Both the position numbers and the translations under genes were made by a program. Source: JBDIAG01 sp963835085 (GTDB lineage: Bacteria > Actinomycetota > Actinomycetes > Actinomycetales > CAWJMD01). From it: 64,000 bases of DNA. How positions within the stretch are numbered: the stretch's first letter is position 1; each line of letters starts with the position of its first letter. The notes under the pieces are model-generated. The model saw nothing but the letters and a program-made list of their open reading frames with translations, ran no database searches and had not been told where the DNA came from. The stretch is taken from positions 930,001 through 994,000 of the forward strand of contig CAWIED010000001.1 in the NCBI GenBank assembly GCA_963835085.1. The letters run 5' to 3'. Of this stretch, positions 1-8,134 are shown piece after piece.

Positions 1-129
1 TTGCAGGCTCACGTCGTACGGTGCTGCGAGCTCGCCGACCGTGGCGTCACCGACCGTCAGCCGGGCTACGAGATCCCGTCTTGTCGGATCGGCCAGTGCG
101 GCAAAGACTTTCGATAGCTGGTCGTCCAC
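1..129 (-). CDS. ArsR-family transcriptional regulator, N-terminal part (runs off the window)
   Basis: The 43 visible residues begin VDDQLSKVFAALADPTRRDL and continue to a VGELA..Y.VS segment, which is the start of the winged helix of the SdpR-like ArsR subfamily. GTG at 127-129 is the start, with AGGAAGG (136-142, complement) six bases upstream. Members of this subfamily usually sit beside an AHSA1/SRPBCC or VOC gene and repress the pair. Here the likely partner is the broken VOC gene at 2071-2563, which carries the same palindrome. The C-terminal part lies outside the window. Confidence 0.85.
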   Translation of the reverse strand, partial: MDDQLSKVFAALADPTRRDLVARLTVGDATVGELAAPYDVSLQ

Positions 130-141
130 CGCTGTCCTTCC

Positions 142-157
142 TCAACTGATCGGTTGA
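142..157. promoter_or_regulatory. Palindromic operator O1 of the ArsR regulator
   Basis: TCAACTGATCGGTTGA is an inverted repeat (TCAAC-N6-GTTGA) directly abutting the ribosome binding site of the ArsR gene. The same half-sites recur at 188-203 and 2610-2625. Autorepression is inferred. Confidence 0.6.
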
Positions 158-182
158 TAAAGAGCCTAAGAGCCCTGGCGGA

Positions 183-208
183 CATCGTCAACCATCTGGT
201 TGAAGATG
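183..208. promoter_or_regulatory. Palindromic operator O2
   Basis: The core TCAACCATCTGGTTGA (188-203) is a near-perfect inverted repeat, and flanking CATC/GATG extends the dyad to 26 bp. It lies between the divergent ArsR gene and the HAD-ATPase gene, 160 bp upstream of the latter, so it could control either. Confidence 0.6.
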
Positions 209-366
209 TTTCAGCGATACCGGCAGTCTCCGAGGGGGCGGAGCTCGCCTCGCGATCAGACCCGCGTGAAACGGTGGCAGGTTGACCGCCTTCGGTAGGT
301 GTGATCGAATGCGAACTGGGCCCAGACCACGCCCGCTGACTGGTCGGCGAGCAGCGGAGGAGTGCA

Positions 367-2019
367 GTGGTCGGCTCGGTTCAAGGGGTGGCGTTCGATC
401 TCGACGGAACGCTTGCAACCCATGACGTGATCTCGGGCGAGGCGCGCGAAGCCCTGAGATCGGTTCGCTCCGAAGGGCTTTCGCTGGTACTCGTAACAGG
501 CCGGGCGTTCGACGATCTGGACGAGCTCTTTCCAGGCCTCGTCGACCTCTTCGACGCGGTGGTGACAGAAAACGGAGCAGCGCTCAGCGTGGGTGGGCTC
601 CGCGAGCGGCTGGCGCCCAAGTTCGATTCCCGTCTCGATGTGGCGCTGAATCAGGCGGGGATGGGGATCGAACGGGGGGAGTGCATCGCGTCGGTCGACG
701 TGAGGGACTCCGACCTGGTGACCGCACTCATCAACGATCTCGGCCTGGACTACCGCCTCCAGCGGAACCGTTCCCGACTGATGATCATGCCCGCCGGTGT
801 CTCCAAGGGCACGGGACTGATACACGCGCTGCACCGGCTGGGCTTGTCGAAGCACAACGTGGTTGCCGTGGGCGATGCCCAGAACGATCTGGCCATGCTC
901 TCCGAGGCAGGTGTCGGTGTCGCGGTCGCCAACGCCATCGGCTCGCTTAAGCGGCATGCCGACCTCGTGCTCGAGCGTGACAATGGCGCGGGAGTGGCGC
1001 AGTTGCTGGACGGTCCTCTGCTGCGCCAGTGGGCCAGTGCCATGCCTGGCCATCGGGAACTCATGATCGGCCGCTACCCCGACGGTTCGGCAGTGCGGTT
1101 GCCGGCCCGCAACCAGAACGTTCTCATCCAGGGAGCGAGCGGGTCAGGCAAGTCGTACCTGGCTGGACTGCTCATCGAGGGTTGGATCGCCCTGGACTAC
1201 CGGCTGCTCGTCATCGACCTGGAGGGCGATCATGTCGGCCTGGCCGAACTGCCCGACGTGGTGCTCTTCAGCTCGCACCTGCCAACGGAAACCGAACTGG
1301 CCAATCTGTTCCGGTGGCGCGGCGTCTCGGTCGTTATCGACTTCTCGATGGTCGACCCTGTCGAAGCGCAGGCCTACCTTGCGATGCTGCCGATCGTGAT
1401 CGCCCGGCTCCGTGCCGACTTTGGCATGCCGCATTGGATCGTCATCGACGAGGCCCAGGCGCCGCTGGGCAGACAGGGCGCCATGCGTGGAGATTTCGTG
1501 GCCAGCGATCGCGGCTTCGTGCTGATCAGCTACCGCCCGCATGACCTGCCCCCGGACGCCTGGCTCGACGCCGATGTCGTGCTCACCACGGTTTCTCCGT
1601 CCCACCGGTCAGCCGGCGGGTCCGATCGGCTGCCGTGCCTTGTGCGGTTCGGTCAAAACCAAGCAACGACAAAGGCGTTTCTCGTGTTCGCACGGATGAC
1701 GCAGCATGTTCGGCACTGGCACAAATACGCACTTTCGCCGTGGCCCGAGCAGGACTGGTTCTGGTTCACCACCTCGGGGGCGCAGGTGCATGCGGTGGCG
1801 CACAGCCTTGGCGAGTTCGCCGATCTGGTTGCCGCGGCCCCGGCGCACGTGCTCTCGCGGCACGCGTGCGCGGGCGACTATTCCACCTGGATGGCGGGCG
1901 TGCCGTCGTTGGCAGACCGAGCGTCCTTCGTCCGGGGGATCGAGGAGCGTCACCGTCGGGGCGGCATCACCGCCGACGACGTGCGACACCAACTGGCCAC
2001 GCTTGTGCTGGCCAGTTGA
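367..2019 (+). CDS. HAD-IIB phosphatase fused to a HerA/VirB4-like ATPase
   Basis: The 550-residue protein has two modules. Residues 1-215 are a Cof-type HAD hydrolase: DLDGT (11-15) nucleophile loop, VTGR (43-46) motif II, SKG Lys147, and GDAQND (169-174) motif IV. Residues 225-550 are a P-loop ATPase: Walker A GASGSGKS (256-263), an IDLEGD segment (283-288) resembling HerA-type ATPases, and Walker B IVIDEAQ (358-364). The start is GTG 367 with GGAGG six bases upstream. Both active sites look intact. The substrate of either half is unknown; the fusion suggests a phosphatase coupled to an ATP-driven machine, but this is inference. It lies between the two outer genes of an ArsR/VOC pair. Confidence 0.75.
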   Translation: MVGSVQGVAFDLDGTLATHDVISGEAREALRSVRSEGLSLVLVTGRAFDDLDELFPGLVDLFDAVVTENGAALSVGGLRERLAPKFDSRLDVALNQAGMGIERGECIASVDVRDSDLVTALINDLGLDYRLQRNRSRLMIMPAGVSKGTGLIHALHRLGLSKHNVVAVGDAQNDLAMLSEAGVGVAVANAIGSLKRHADLVLERDNGAGVAQLLDGPLLRQWASAMPGHRELMIGRYPDGSAVRLPARNQNVLIQGASGSGKSYLAGLLIEGWIALDYRLLVIDLEGDHVGLAELPDVVLFSSHLPTETELANLFRWRGVSVVIDFSMVDPVEAQAYLAMLPIVIARLRADFGMPHWIVIDEAQAPLGRQGAMRGDFVASDRGFVLISYRPHDLPPDAWLDADVVLTTVSPSHRSAGGSDRLPCLVRFGQNQATTKAFLVFARMTQHVRHWHKYALSPWPEQDWFWFTTSGAQVHAVAHSLGEFADLVAAAPAHVLSRHACAGDYSTWMAGVPSLADRASFVRGIEERHRRGGITADDVRHQLATLVLAS

Positions 2020-2053
2020 GGAGCCGGCTGACTTCGGGGGGTTGGCCGGCTCC
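2020..2053. terminator. Hairpin terminator between convergent genes
   Basis: GGAGCCGGC (2020-2028) pairs perfectly with GCCGGCTCC (2045-2053) around a 16-base loop, starting right after the stop codon of the HAD-ATPase gene. It has no T-tract. It faces the end of the convergent VOC gene, so it may serve both. Confidence 0.45.
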
Positions 2054-2070
2054 GGGAGCGAAATGCTCGC

Positions 2071-2563
2071 TCACCCAGCCTGGTCGGCTGCTGCTGCCAG
2101 GTCGTCCACCACGATGCGGCGCATCGTGAGCATGGCGTCGGTGGCCGCCTTGGCGCGGGCTGGGTTGGCATCGGAGAGGAATTCGTACAGTTGCTTGGGA
2201 ATGATCTGCCATGACACCCCGAACTTGTCCTTCAGCCAGCCGCACTGCGACTCCGTGCCGCCGTCGGCAGTCAACGCGTCCCAGTACCGATCGCTCTCGG
2301 TTCTGGTCGGCACACGTCACCGAGAACGAGATCGCCTCAGTGAAGGAGAACTGCGGGCCTCCGTTGATCCCCCGAAAGCTGAGGCCGAACATCGTCCAGT
2401 CGCCGGCCATGACCGACCCCTGTTCGCCAAGACCTTGATCGCCGTAGTAGCTCAAGGAGCCCACGGACGAGTCGGGAAACAGGGTGGTGTAGAAGGTGAT
2501 CGCCTCTTCGAGGTTGCCGTCGAACCATAGGCAGGGCGACAGTTGCGAACCGGAAGTAATCAT
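2071..2563 (-). pseudogene. VOC-family (PhnB-like) protein, frameshifted
   Basis: The N-terminal frame starts at ATG 2563 (SD GGGAAGG) and reads MITSGSQLSPCLWFDGNLEE, typical of PhnB-like VOC proteins. It stays in family register to VTCADQ, then drifts. The family sequence resumes one frame over as TESDRYWDALTADGG, then CGWLKDKFG.SWQIIP, and stops at 2071. One extra base in the GGTTCTGG stretch (about 2299-2306) explains the break. Restored length would be about 163 residues, normal for the family. A sequencing or assembly error cannot be excluded. VOC proteins of this type are metal-binding enzymes or resistance proteins, and the substrate here is unknown. Confidence 0.75.
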
Positions 2564-2607
2564 GCTGGGTTCCTTCCCTGAGGGGGTGCTCGGAGATCGT
2601 CTCCAGT

Positions 2608-2627
2608 GTTCAACCAATAGGTTGAAC
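2608..2627. promoter_or_regulatory. Palindromic operator O3 upstream of the VOC gene
   Basis: GTTCAACCAATAGGTTGAAC is a 20 bp inverted repeat 45 bp upstream of the VOC start codon. It shares TCAACC..GGTTGA with O2, and TCAAC..GTTGA with O1, next to the ArsR gene. This points to one regulator serving both ends of the locus. Confidence 0.65.
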
Positions 2628-3100
2628 AAGCACTGTACCGTCTGACCTCGGGTCGGGGCGCGCCGGAAATGAGCGCGGGTCACTTCTGGCACGTCCTTAG
2701 GATCCTGTTGCAAGATCGGGGCTTGCATTCGAAGCGCGCGGGAAGACTTCCTGCTCGCCAGGTTTCGGTCAACGACTCCGGATCGGATGAATTAGGACGG
2801 CGTGGCTTGCCGGGCTGACACTCTTGAACCCGGCTTTGGGGGGACTTCCCTCCTCAAGGGAAGTCCTCTGACAACTCGAGGGAAGCAGTCGGTCTTGCAA
2901 TAGGCTCTGTCCGCCCCCTCTGGCACCACCCAAGGACGACGACTCCACTCCCGACACCTCCCGCCGGTGCCAGACGCGTTACCGAGCCTGCCGCTTGTGC
3001 AACCGGCTCCATGAGCCCACGGATTACTGGATCGAAGACTGACTGACCGACACCTCGAACTGGTCAGGCATGTCAGGTCACGTGCTGGTTGGATGGCGAC
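2628..3100. other. Intergenic region with a strong hairpin
   Basis: No convincing gene is seen. GGACTTCCCT (2842-2851) pairs perfectly with AGGGAAGTCC (2857-2866) across a 5-base loop; there is no T-tract. A Cys-rich reading frame ends with DYWIED and a stop near 3043, but it has no credible start and I do not call it a gene. Confidence 0.5.
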
Positions 3101-3877
3101 ATGACTGAATCGCTGGTCACTGTGGCCGTCGAGGGGCAGGCCGGGGTCATCACCTTGAACCGGCCAGCCAAGCGAAACGCCCTGACCGTGCCGATGTGGC
3201 AACTGATCACTGCGGCGTGTCACAAGCTGGCCGACGACCGGCGAGTGCGCTCCGTGCTGCTCACCGGAACGGGTGCCTCGTTTTGTGCCGGCGCCGATAT
3301 CTCTGCTCTGTCAATGGACGACGCGGTGCTGAAGGCCGTTGCCGCAGAAGCAGAATCGGCGTTGCGCGGGCTGGGCGTACCCACCGTGGCTCTGATCCAG
3401 GGGCATTGCTGGGGTGGGGGTGTGCAACTCGCTGTGGCCTGTGATCTGCGGATCGGCACTGACGACGCCACGTTCGCAGTACCGCCGTCCCGACTCGGCG
3501 TGGTCTATCCGGCTGCCTCACTGCAGGCCATGGTTGCTCTCGTCGGGCCGGCTGTGGCCAAGCGACTGGTGTATTCCGGCGACCCGATCGACGCGGCCAC
3601 CGCCGCGCGAGTGGGGCTGATCGACGAGGTGGTCACGCCCCACGCCCTGCTGGCCGCGGGACAGGCGATGGTGGCGTCGTTCGAGGGTCGTTCGCTGCTC
3701 TCCCAGGCGGCCGCCAAGGCGATGATCAACGCCGCGGTCGAGGGCGGCGATCTGCAGGCTCGCTACGCCGAGTTCATCGAACGCTGGGCGGCCAGCGAGG
3801 ACGGCCGTGAAGGCCCGGCCGCCTTCCTGGCCAAGCGGGTCCCCGTGTACACCTGGCACCCCGCAGATCAGGGTTAG
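3101..3877 (+). CDS. Enoyl-CoA hydratase/isomerase-family protein lacking the usual glutamates
   Basis: This 258-residue crotonase-fold protein has the N-terminal strand ending in NRPAKRNAL and oxyanion-hole segments FCAGADIS (61-68) and GHCWGGGVQL (101-110). The two catalytic glutamates of true hydratases appear replaced: the GGG.EL position is Gln109 and the PE..LG position is Pro129 (PPSRLG). Another crotonase-type reaction, such as isomerisation, hydrolysis or decarboxylation of an acyl-CoA, is therefore possible. ATG 3101 fits the family start better than the in-frame TTG 12 bases upstream. The gene converges with phosphoketolase, only 4 bp apart. Confidence 0.85.
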   Translation: MTESLVTVAVEGQAGVITLNRPAKRNALTVPMWQLITAACHKLADDRRVRSVLLTGTGASFCAGADISALSMDDAVLKAVAAEAESALRGLGVPTVALIQGHCWGGGVQLAVACDLRIGTDDATFAVPPSRLGVVYPAASLQAMVALVGPAVAKRLVYSGDPIDAATAARVGLIDEVVTPHALLAAGQAMVASFEGRSLLSQAAAKAMINAAVEGGDLQARYAEFIERWAASEDGREGPAAFLAKRVPVYTWHPADQG

Positions 3878-3881
3878 GTCC

Positions 3882-6350
3882 TCAACTCGAAGGACCCACG
3901 TTCGAGCCCTCCGAACCCGGGTTCTGGGCCAGCCAATCGCGTACCTCTGGCAGGTCTTCCAGGTGCTCGCGGATGTAGGCATCGTGGCGCTGCAACTGCG
4001 CCTGGCACCACTCTTTGAGCTCGGCGGAGCCTCGCGGGTGCCGCTTGGAATTGTTCAATACGTCCATCACCAGGTGGTATCGGGAGGCCTGGTTGCGCAC
4101 CACCATGTCGAACGGTGTGGTCGTGGTGCCCTGCTCGATGAAGCCCCGCACGTGGAACCGGTCGGCGTCGGGCCGACCGTGCACGAGCTGATGGATCGCT
4201 CCCGGGTAGCCGTGAAAGGAGAACACAACATCTTTGTCGTTGGTGAACAGTTCCTCGAACAAGAGGCCTGACATGCCGTTCGGATGGTCCTTCGGCCGGG
4301 CCAGCGTCATCAGGTTGACGACGTTGACGACCCTGGTCGACAGCTCGGGCAGGCGCTCGCGCAGAATCTGCGCGGCCGCCACGATCTCCATCGTGACGAT
4401 GTCGCCGGCGCAGCCGAGGATCACGTCGGGTCCGTCGCCGCGCTCGTTGCCCGCCCAGTCCCAGATGCCTGCACCCACCCGAGCGTGCTCGCACGCGGCC
4501 TCATAGCTGAGGTACTGCAACTGAGGCTGCTTGTCGATGACGATGAGGTTCACGTGCGAGCGCGAGGTGAAGCAGTGCTCGGCCACCGAGAGCAGCGAGT
4601 TGGCATCCGGCGGGAAGTAGATCCGGGCCACATCGCCACGATGCTGCAGCACGGTGGTGATCAGGCCAGGGCCCTGGTGGGAGAACCCGTTGTGGTCGTT
4701 GCGCCACGCGGTGGAGGTGAGCAGCACGTTGAGCGAGGGCACCGGGGCCCGCCACGGCAGGCGGGCCGCCTCTTCCAGCCACTTGGCGTGCTGAATCGTC
4801 AACGAGGCGCTCACCATGGCGAACGCTTCGTACGTGGCGAACAAGCCGTGCCGGCCGGTCAGCGTGTAGCCCTCGAGCCAACCGTGGCAGTTGTGCTCCG
4901 ACAGCACTTCCATCACGCGGCCGTCAGCTGAGAGCTTGACGTCGTCGGGCTCCACCCGCTCCATCCACATCCGGTCGGAGACGTCGAACACCGCGCCGAG
5001 CCGGTTGGAGTTCGTCTCGTCGGGGCAGAACAGCCGGAACGAGGTGGGGTGGCGTTGGTAGAGACGCTTGACCAACTCGCCGAGCACTCTCGTCGACTCG
5101 GCCCGGATCCCCGCCGGAACCGGCACGTCCAACGCCAGAGAGGCGATGTCGCTCAGGTCGAGGTCGTGGGCAAGCACGCCGCCGTTGGCGTGCGGGCTGG
5201 CGGACATCCGCAGGTTGCCGTCGGGATTGTTGGCCCGCACGAGTTCGCTCGGAGCGCCGTTCTCGTCGAACAGCTCCTCGGGGCGGTACGAGCGCATCCA
5301 GGCTTCGAGCATCGCCCGGTGCGCGGCATTGTCCTTGACCCCGGACAGTGGCACCTGGTGCGCGCGCCAGGTGCCTTCGACGAGTACGCCGTCCACCTCG
5401 TGTGGACCCGTCCATCCTTTGAGCGTGCGGAGCACGATCATGGGCCAGTGCGGCCTGCCGGGCGCGGCCGTCCCGGAGCGGGCATCGCTCTGGATCGAGC
5501 GGATCCGGGCATAGGCGTAGGCGAGCGCCTCGGCGAACCGGTGATGCATGCCCGGCAGGTCATGGCCGGTGACCTCGATCACCTCATAGCCGTGACCTTC
5601 GAACAGGGAACGCACCTCCGCCGGCTCTTTGCGCGCCAGCACCGTGGGGCCGGAGATCTTGGCGCCGTTGAGGTGCAGGATCGGTAGCACCGCACCGTCT
5701 CGCCTCGGGTTGATGAACGAGATGCCCTTCCAGGAGCCTTCCAGCGGGCCGGTCTCGGCCTCTCCGTCGCCCACGACGGTGACCGCCAGCAGTTCCGGGT
5801 TGTCCATCACCGCTCCGAAGGCGTGGATCAGGGCATATCCCAGCTCGCCCCCTTCGTGGATCGAGCCCGGTGTGGTGACCGACGCATGCGAGGGGATGCC
5901 GCCCGGTGCGGAGAATTGACGGAACAGCCGGGTCAGCCCGGCCACATCCTGGGTGACGTCGGGGAAGCGTTCGGTGTACTCGCCTTCCAGGTAGCCGGCA
6001 GCCACCAGCGCCGGCCCACCGTGCCCGGGGCCGGCCAGATAGATGGCCTGTTGGCCGGTGTGCCGGATCAACCGGGAGACCTGTGCGTAGATGAACGACA
6101 ATCCCGGGCTGGTGCCCCAGTGGCCGAGCAGCCTCGGCTTGATGTGCTCGGAGGTGAGGCTCTCGCGCAGCAGCGGGTTGGCCATCAGATAGATCTGGCC
6201 GACCGTCAGGTAGTTCGCCGCCCGCCACCAGGCGTCGAGCGCGGCCACCTCGTCGGCTGTGGGGGTGGCCAGGTCGTCGTACGCTTCGGGCGTCCAGTCG
6301 TGGCAGGCGTCTGCCTCCGACGAGTGCCGTGGGGGAAATGGGCTAACCAT
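3882..6350 (-). CDS. xfp: Xylulose-5-phosphate/fructose-6-phosphate phosphoketolase
   Basis: This thiamine-diphosphate enzyme cleaves xylulose-5-P (and often fructose-6-P) with phosphate to acetyl-phosphate plus glyceraldehyde-3-P (or erythrose-4-P). The 822-residue length is normal. Visible family blocks include GHWGTSPG (77-84), AGPGHGGPA (106-114) and the cofactor motif GDGEAETGPLEG (194-205). Later come WRNDHNGFSHQ.PG and the conserved FHGYPG/RGF.EQGTT.TPFDM region. ATG 6350 is chosen over a TTG 18 bases upstream because GGAG lies nine bases before it. It appears monocistronic. It would give the cell an ATP-yielding route from pentoses to acetate. Confidence 0.95.
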   Translation of the reverse strand: MVSPFPPRHSSEADACHDWTPEAYDDLATPTADEVAALDAWWRAANYLTVGQIYLMANPLLRESLTSEHIKPRLLGHWGTSPGLSFIYAQVSRLIRHTGQQAIYLAGPGHGGPALVAAGYLEGEYTERFPDVTQDVAGLTRLFRQFSAPGGIPSHASVTTPGSIHEGGELGYALIHAFGAVMDNPELLAVTVVGDGEAETGPLEGSWKGISFINPRRDGAVLPILHLNGAKISGPTVLARKEPAEVRSLFEGHGYEVIEVTGHDLPGMHHRFAEALAYAYARIRSIQSDARSGTAAPGRPHWPMIVLRTLKGWTGPHEVDGVLVEGTWRAHQVPLSGVKDNAAHRAMLEAWMRSYRPEELFDENGAPSELVRANNPDGNLRMSASPHANGGVLAHDLDLSDIASLALDVPVPAGIRAESTRVLGELVKRLYQRHPTSFRLFCPDETNSNRLGAVFDVSDRMWMERVEPDDVKLSADGRVMEVLSEHNCHGWLEGYTLTGRHGLFATYEAFAMVSASLTIQHAKWLEEAARLPWRAPVPSLNVLLTSTAWRNDHNGFSHQGPGLITTVLQHRGDVARIYFPPDANSLLSVAEHCFTSRSHVNLIVIDKQPQLQYLSYEAACEHARVGAGIWDWAGNERGDGPDVILGCAGDIVTMEIVAAAQILRERLPELSTRVVNVVNLMTLARPKDHPNGMSGLLFEELFTNDKDVVFSFHGYPGAIHQLVHGRPDADRFHVRGFIEQGTTTTPFDMVVRNQASRYHLVMDVLNNSKRHPRGSAELKEWCQAQLQRHDAYIREHLEDLPEVRDWLAQNPGSEGSNVGPSS

Positions 6351-6442
6351 CTCCTTAGTCTCCTGCAATGTCGAAGGTTCCGCTGGACGAAAGGTTGGTG
6401 ATGGCTCCGCCGTCGGGCGGCATCCGCAGCGGCGTACCCGGC

Positions 6443-6862
6443 TCAGCGCCGGACGTCAGGTTCCTGTCGGGTCAGCGGCAATCCCGCTGCCAGCCACCCC
6501 TCCACCCCGTCGATGACGTCAGTGGTCATCGGCAGTCCGATCGCGTGCAGCCGGGCGACCGCCAGGCTCGAGCTATAGCCCTGCCGGCAGATCAGCACCA
6601 CCCCGCGGTCGGCGGAGGCCTCGGGGATCCTCGCCCGGCTCGTCGGATCCAGGCGCCATTCGAGCACCGTCAGGTCGATCACCACGGCCCCGGGCAGCTC
6701 TCCGACCTCGGCGCGTTGCCGCTCGGTGCGCACGTCTACGAGCAACGCGCCAGCCTCGGTAGCCTGCCGGGCTTGCGGCGCAGTCAGTCGCGTCCACCCC
6801 GAACGGGCCTGGGCCAATAGGGCGTCCGCACGCGAAACCTGCTGTGCGGTGCCGAGAGTCAC
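6443..6862 (-). CDS. Single-domain rhodanese, translationally coupled to selD
   Basis: The 139-residue protein has one rhodanese domain with LLVDVRTE.QR, GA..ID, and the active-site loop ICRQGYSSSLAV carrying the persulfide cysteine. Its GTG start overlaps the selD stop by 4 bp (GTGA), so the two are co-translated. Rhodaneses can carry a perselenide, and selenophosphate synthetase needs a selenide donor, so supply of selenium to SelD is a reasonable inference. It is much shorter than tRNA 2-selenouridine synthase (MnmH), which also carries a rhodanese domain. A general sulfurtransferase role is the alternative. Confidence 0.85.
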   Translation of the reverse strand: MTLGTAQQVSRADALLAQARSGWTRLTAPQARQATEAGALLVDVRTERQRAEVGELPGAVVIDLTVLEWRLDPTSRARIPEASADRGVVLICRQGYSSSLAVARLHAIGLPMTTDVIDGVEGWLAAGLPLTRQEPDVRR

Positions 6863-7851
6863 TGGACGATCACCGTCGGGCCCTGGGCCGGCACGAACTC
6901 CCCGATCACCTGGGCACCTGGGATCTCGCCGGCGATCAGGAGACCGCCGCTGGTCTGGGCGTCGGCCAGCAGGAGCAGCTTGTCCTCGCCCAGGGACGTC
7001 GACAGGTGCGGTGCGACCCAGGCCAGGTTCCGCCGGGTGCCGCCAGAGATGAAGCCCGCTGCCGCGGCCTCAAGCGATCCCTCCAGGTAGGGGACGGCCT
7101 TCGCGTCGAGCCTGGCCGTGACCCCCGAGGCGCGCGCCATCTTGTGCAAGTGACCGAGCAGGCCGAAGCCGGTGACATCGGTGGCCGCCCGCACTCCTGC
7201 CGCCAGAGCCGCTTGTGAGGCGGCGGCGTTGAGCGTGGTCATCGACTCTATGGCGTTGTCGAAGACCTCGCCGGTGGCCTTGTGTCTGTTGTTGAGAAAC
7301 CCGACGCCGATCGGCTTGGTGAGGCTCAACGGCGTTCCGGCGACCGCGGCGTCGTTGCGCAACAGCCGCTCCGGATCGGCTACCCCGGTGACGGCCAACC
7401 CGTACAGCGGCTCGGGGGAGTCGATGCTGTGGCCGCCCGCCAGCGGGCAGCCTGCCTGCTGGGCGACGGCCAGGCCGCCAGCCAACACTCGCGCTGCCAA
7501 CTCGGGGCTCAGCAGCTCGCGCGGCCACCCCAGCAGATTGATGGCCAGGATCGGCCGGCCGCCCATGGCGTAGATGTCGGAGAGCGCATTGGCCGCCGCG
7601 ATGCGGCCCCAGTCGTAGGCGTCGTCGACCACGGGGGTGAAGAAGTCGGTGGTCGACAGCACCGCCACACCGTCGGACAGGAGAACGGCTGCGGCATCGT
7701 CGCCGTCGTCCAGGCCGACGAGCAGGTTCTCGTCGGGTTGGGCGATCAGCCCCGCCACCATGGTCTCGAGCTCCCCGGGCGGGATCTTGCAGGCGCAGCC
7801 CCCGCCGTGGGCGTACTGGGTGAGTCGGATCCGCTCTGTCGTGCTGGTCAT
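6859..7851 (-). CDS. selD: Selenide, water dikinase (selenophosphate synthetase)
   Basis: SelD makes selenophosphate from selenide and ATP for SelA. The 330-residue protein has the N-terminal glycine-rich loop HGGGCACK (15-22), with Cys19 at the position that is Cys or Sec in the family, and the downstream Lys22. Conserved TDFFTPVVDD and NALSD.YAMGG blocks follow, then the AIRS C-terminal domain with TDVTGFGLLGHL. The start is ATG 7851. It is divergent from tRNA-Sec, selA and selB, and runs into the rhodanese gene. Confidence 0.97.
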   Translation of the reverse strand: MTSTTERIRLTQYAHGGGCACKIPPGELETMVAGLIAQPDENLLVGLDDGDDAAAVLLSDGVAVLSTTDFFTPVVDDAYDWGRIAAANALSDIYAMGGRPILAINLLGWPRELLSPELAARVLAGGLAVAQQAGCPLAGGHSIDSPEPLYGLAVTGVADPERLLRNDAAVAGTPLSLTKPIGVGFLNNRHKATGEVFDNAIESMTTLNAAASQAALAAGVRAATDVTGFGLLGHLHKMARASGVTARLDAKAVPYLEGSLEAAAAGFISGGTRRNLAWVAPHLSTSLGEDKLLLLADAQTSGGLLIAGEIPGAQVIGEFVPAQGPTVIVQ

Positions 7852-7931
7852 TTCAGGGACGATACGCCGCAGGGCGCAAAGTGGCGGGCACAGTGGGCTG
7901 TGTGCCGGTGGCGACCGGTACGGTGACCTGC

Positions 7932-8027
7932 GGAGGCGTCAGGGTTCCTGGTGGTCCCCCCGGTCTTCAAAACCGGTGAGGCCGAGTATCTCGGTCTGGC
8001 GGGTTCGATTCCCGTCCGCCTCCGCCA
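7932..8027 (+). tRNA. selC: tRNA-Sec (anticodon TCA)
   Basis: GGAGGCG (7932-7938) pairs with CGCCTCC (8017-8023), followed by G and an encoded CCA (8025-8027). The anticodon stem CCGGT/ACCGG frames the loop CTTCAAA, with UGA-reading anticodon TCA at 7967-7969. A long variable arm and the T arm GCGGG-TTCGATT-CCCGT follow. At 96 nt it is long, as expected for tRNA-Sec. It sits between selD and selA. Confidence 0.95.
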
Positions 8028-8134
8028 ACCGCGTCGTCAGCCCGCGGCGCCGGCCGGAGCCGGCCAACCGGGCTGGGCTGCGGTTGGCGTCTGGGTCCGA
8101 ACGCCCGAGCACGGATGGGAGGTTCAACGAAGTG

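Noticed and set aside
2870..3043. Cys-rich reading frame ending CQTRYRACRLCNRLHE..DYWIED
   Set aside because: It has no start codon or ribosome site in a sensible place, no recognised family, and only a short run before the stop.
7637..8131. Open frame upstream of selA, in frame with it
   Set aside because: It crosses tRNA-Sec and the divergent selD gene; openness is due to high GC and the SelA family start is at 8135.
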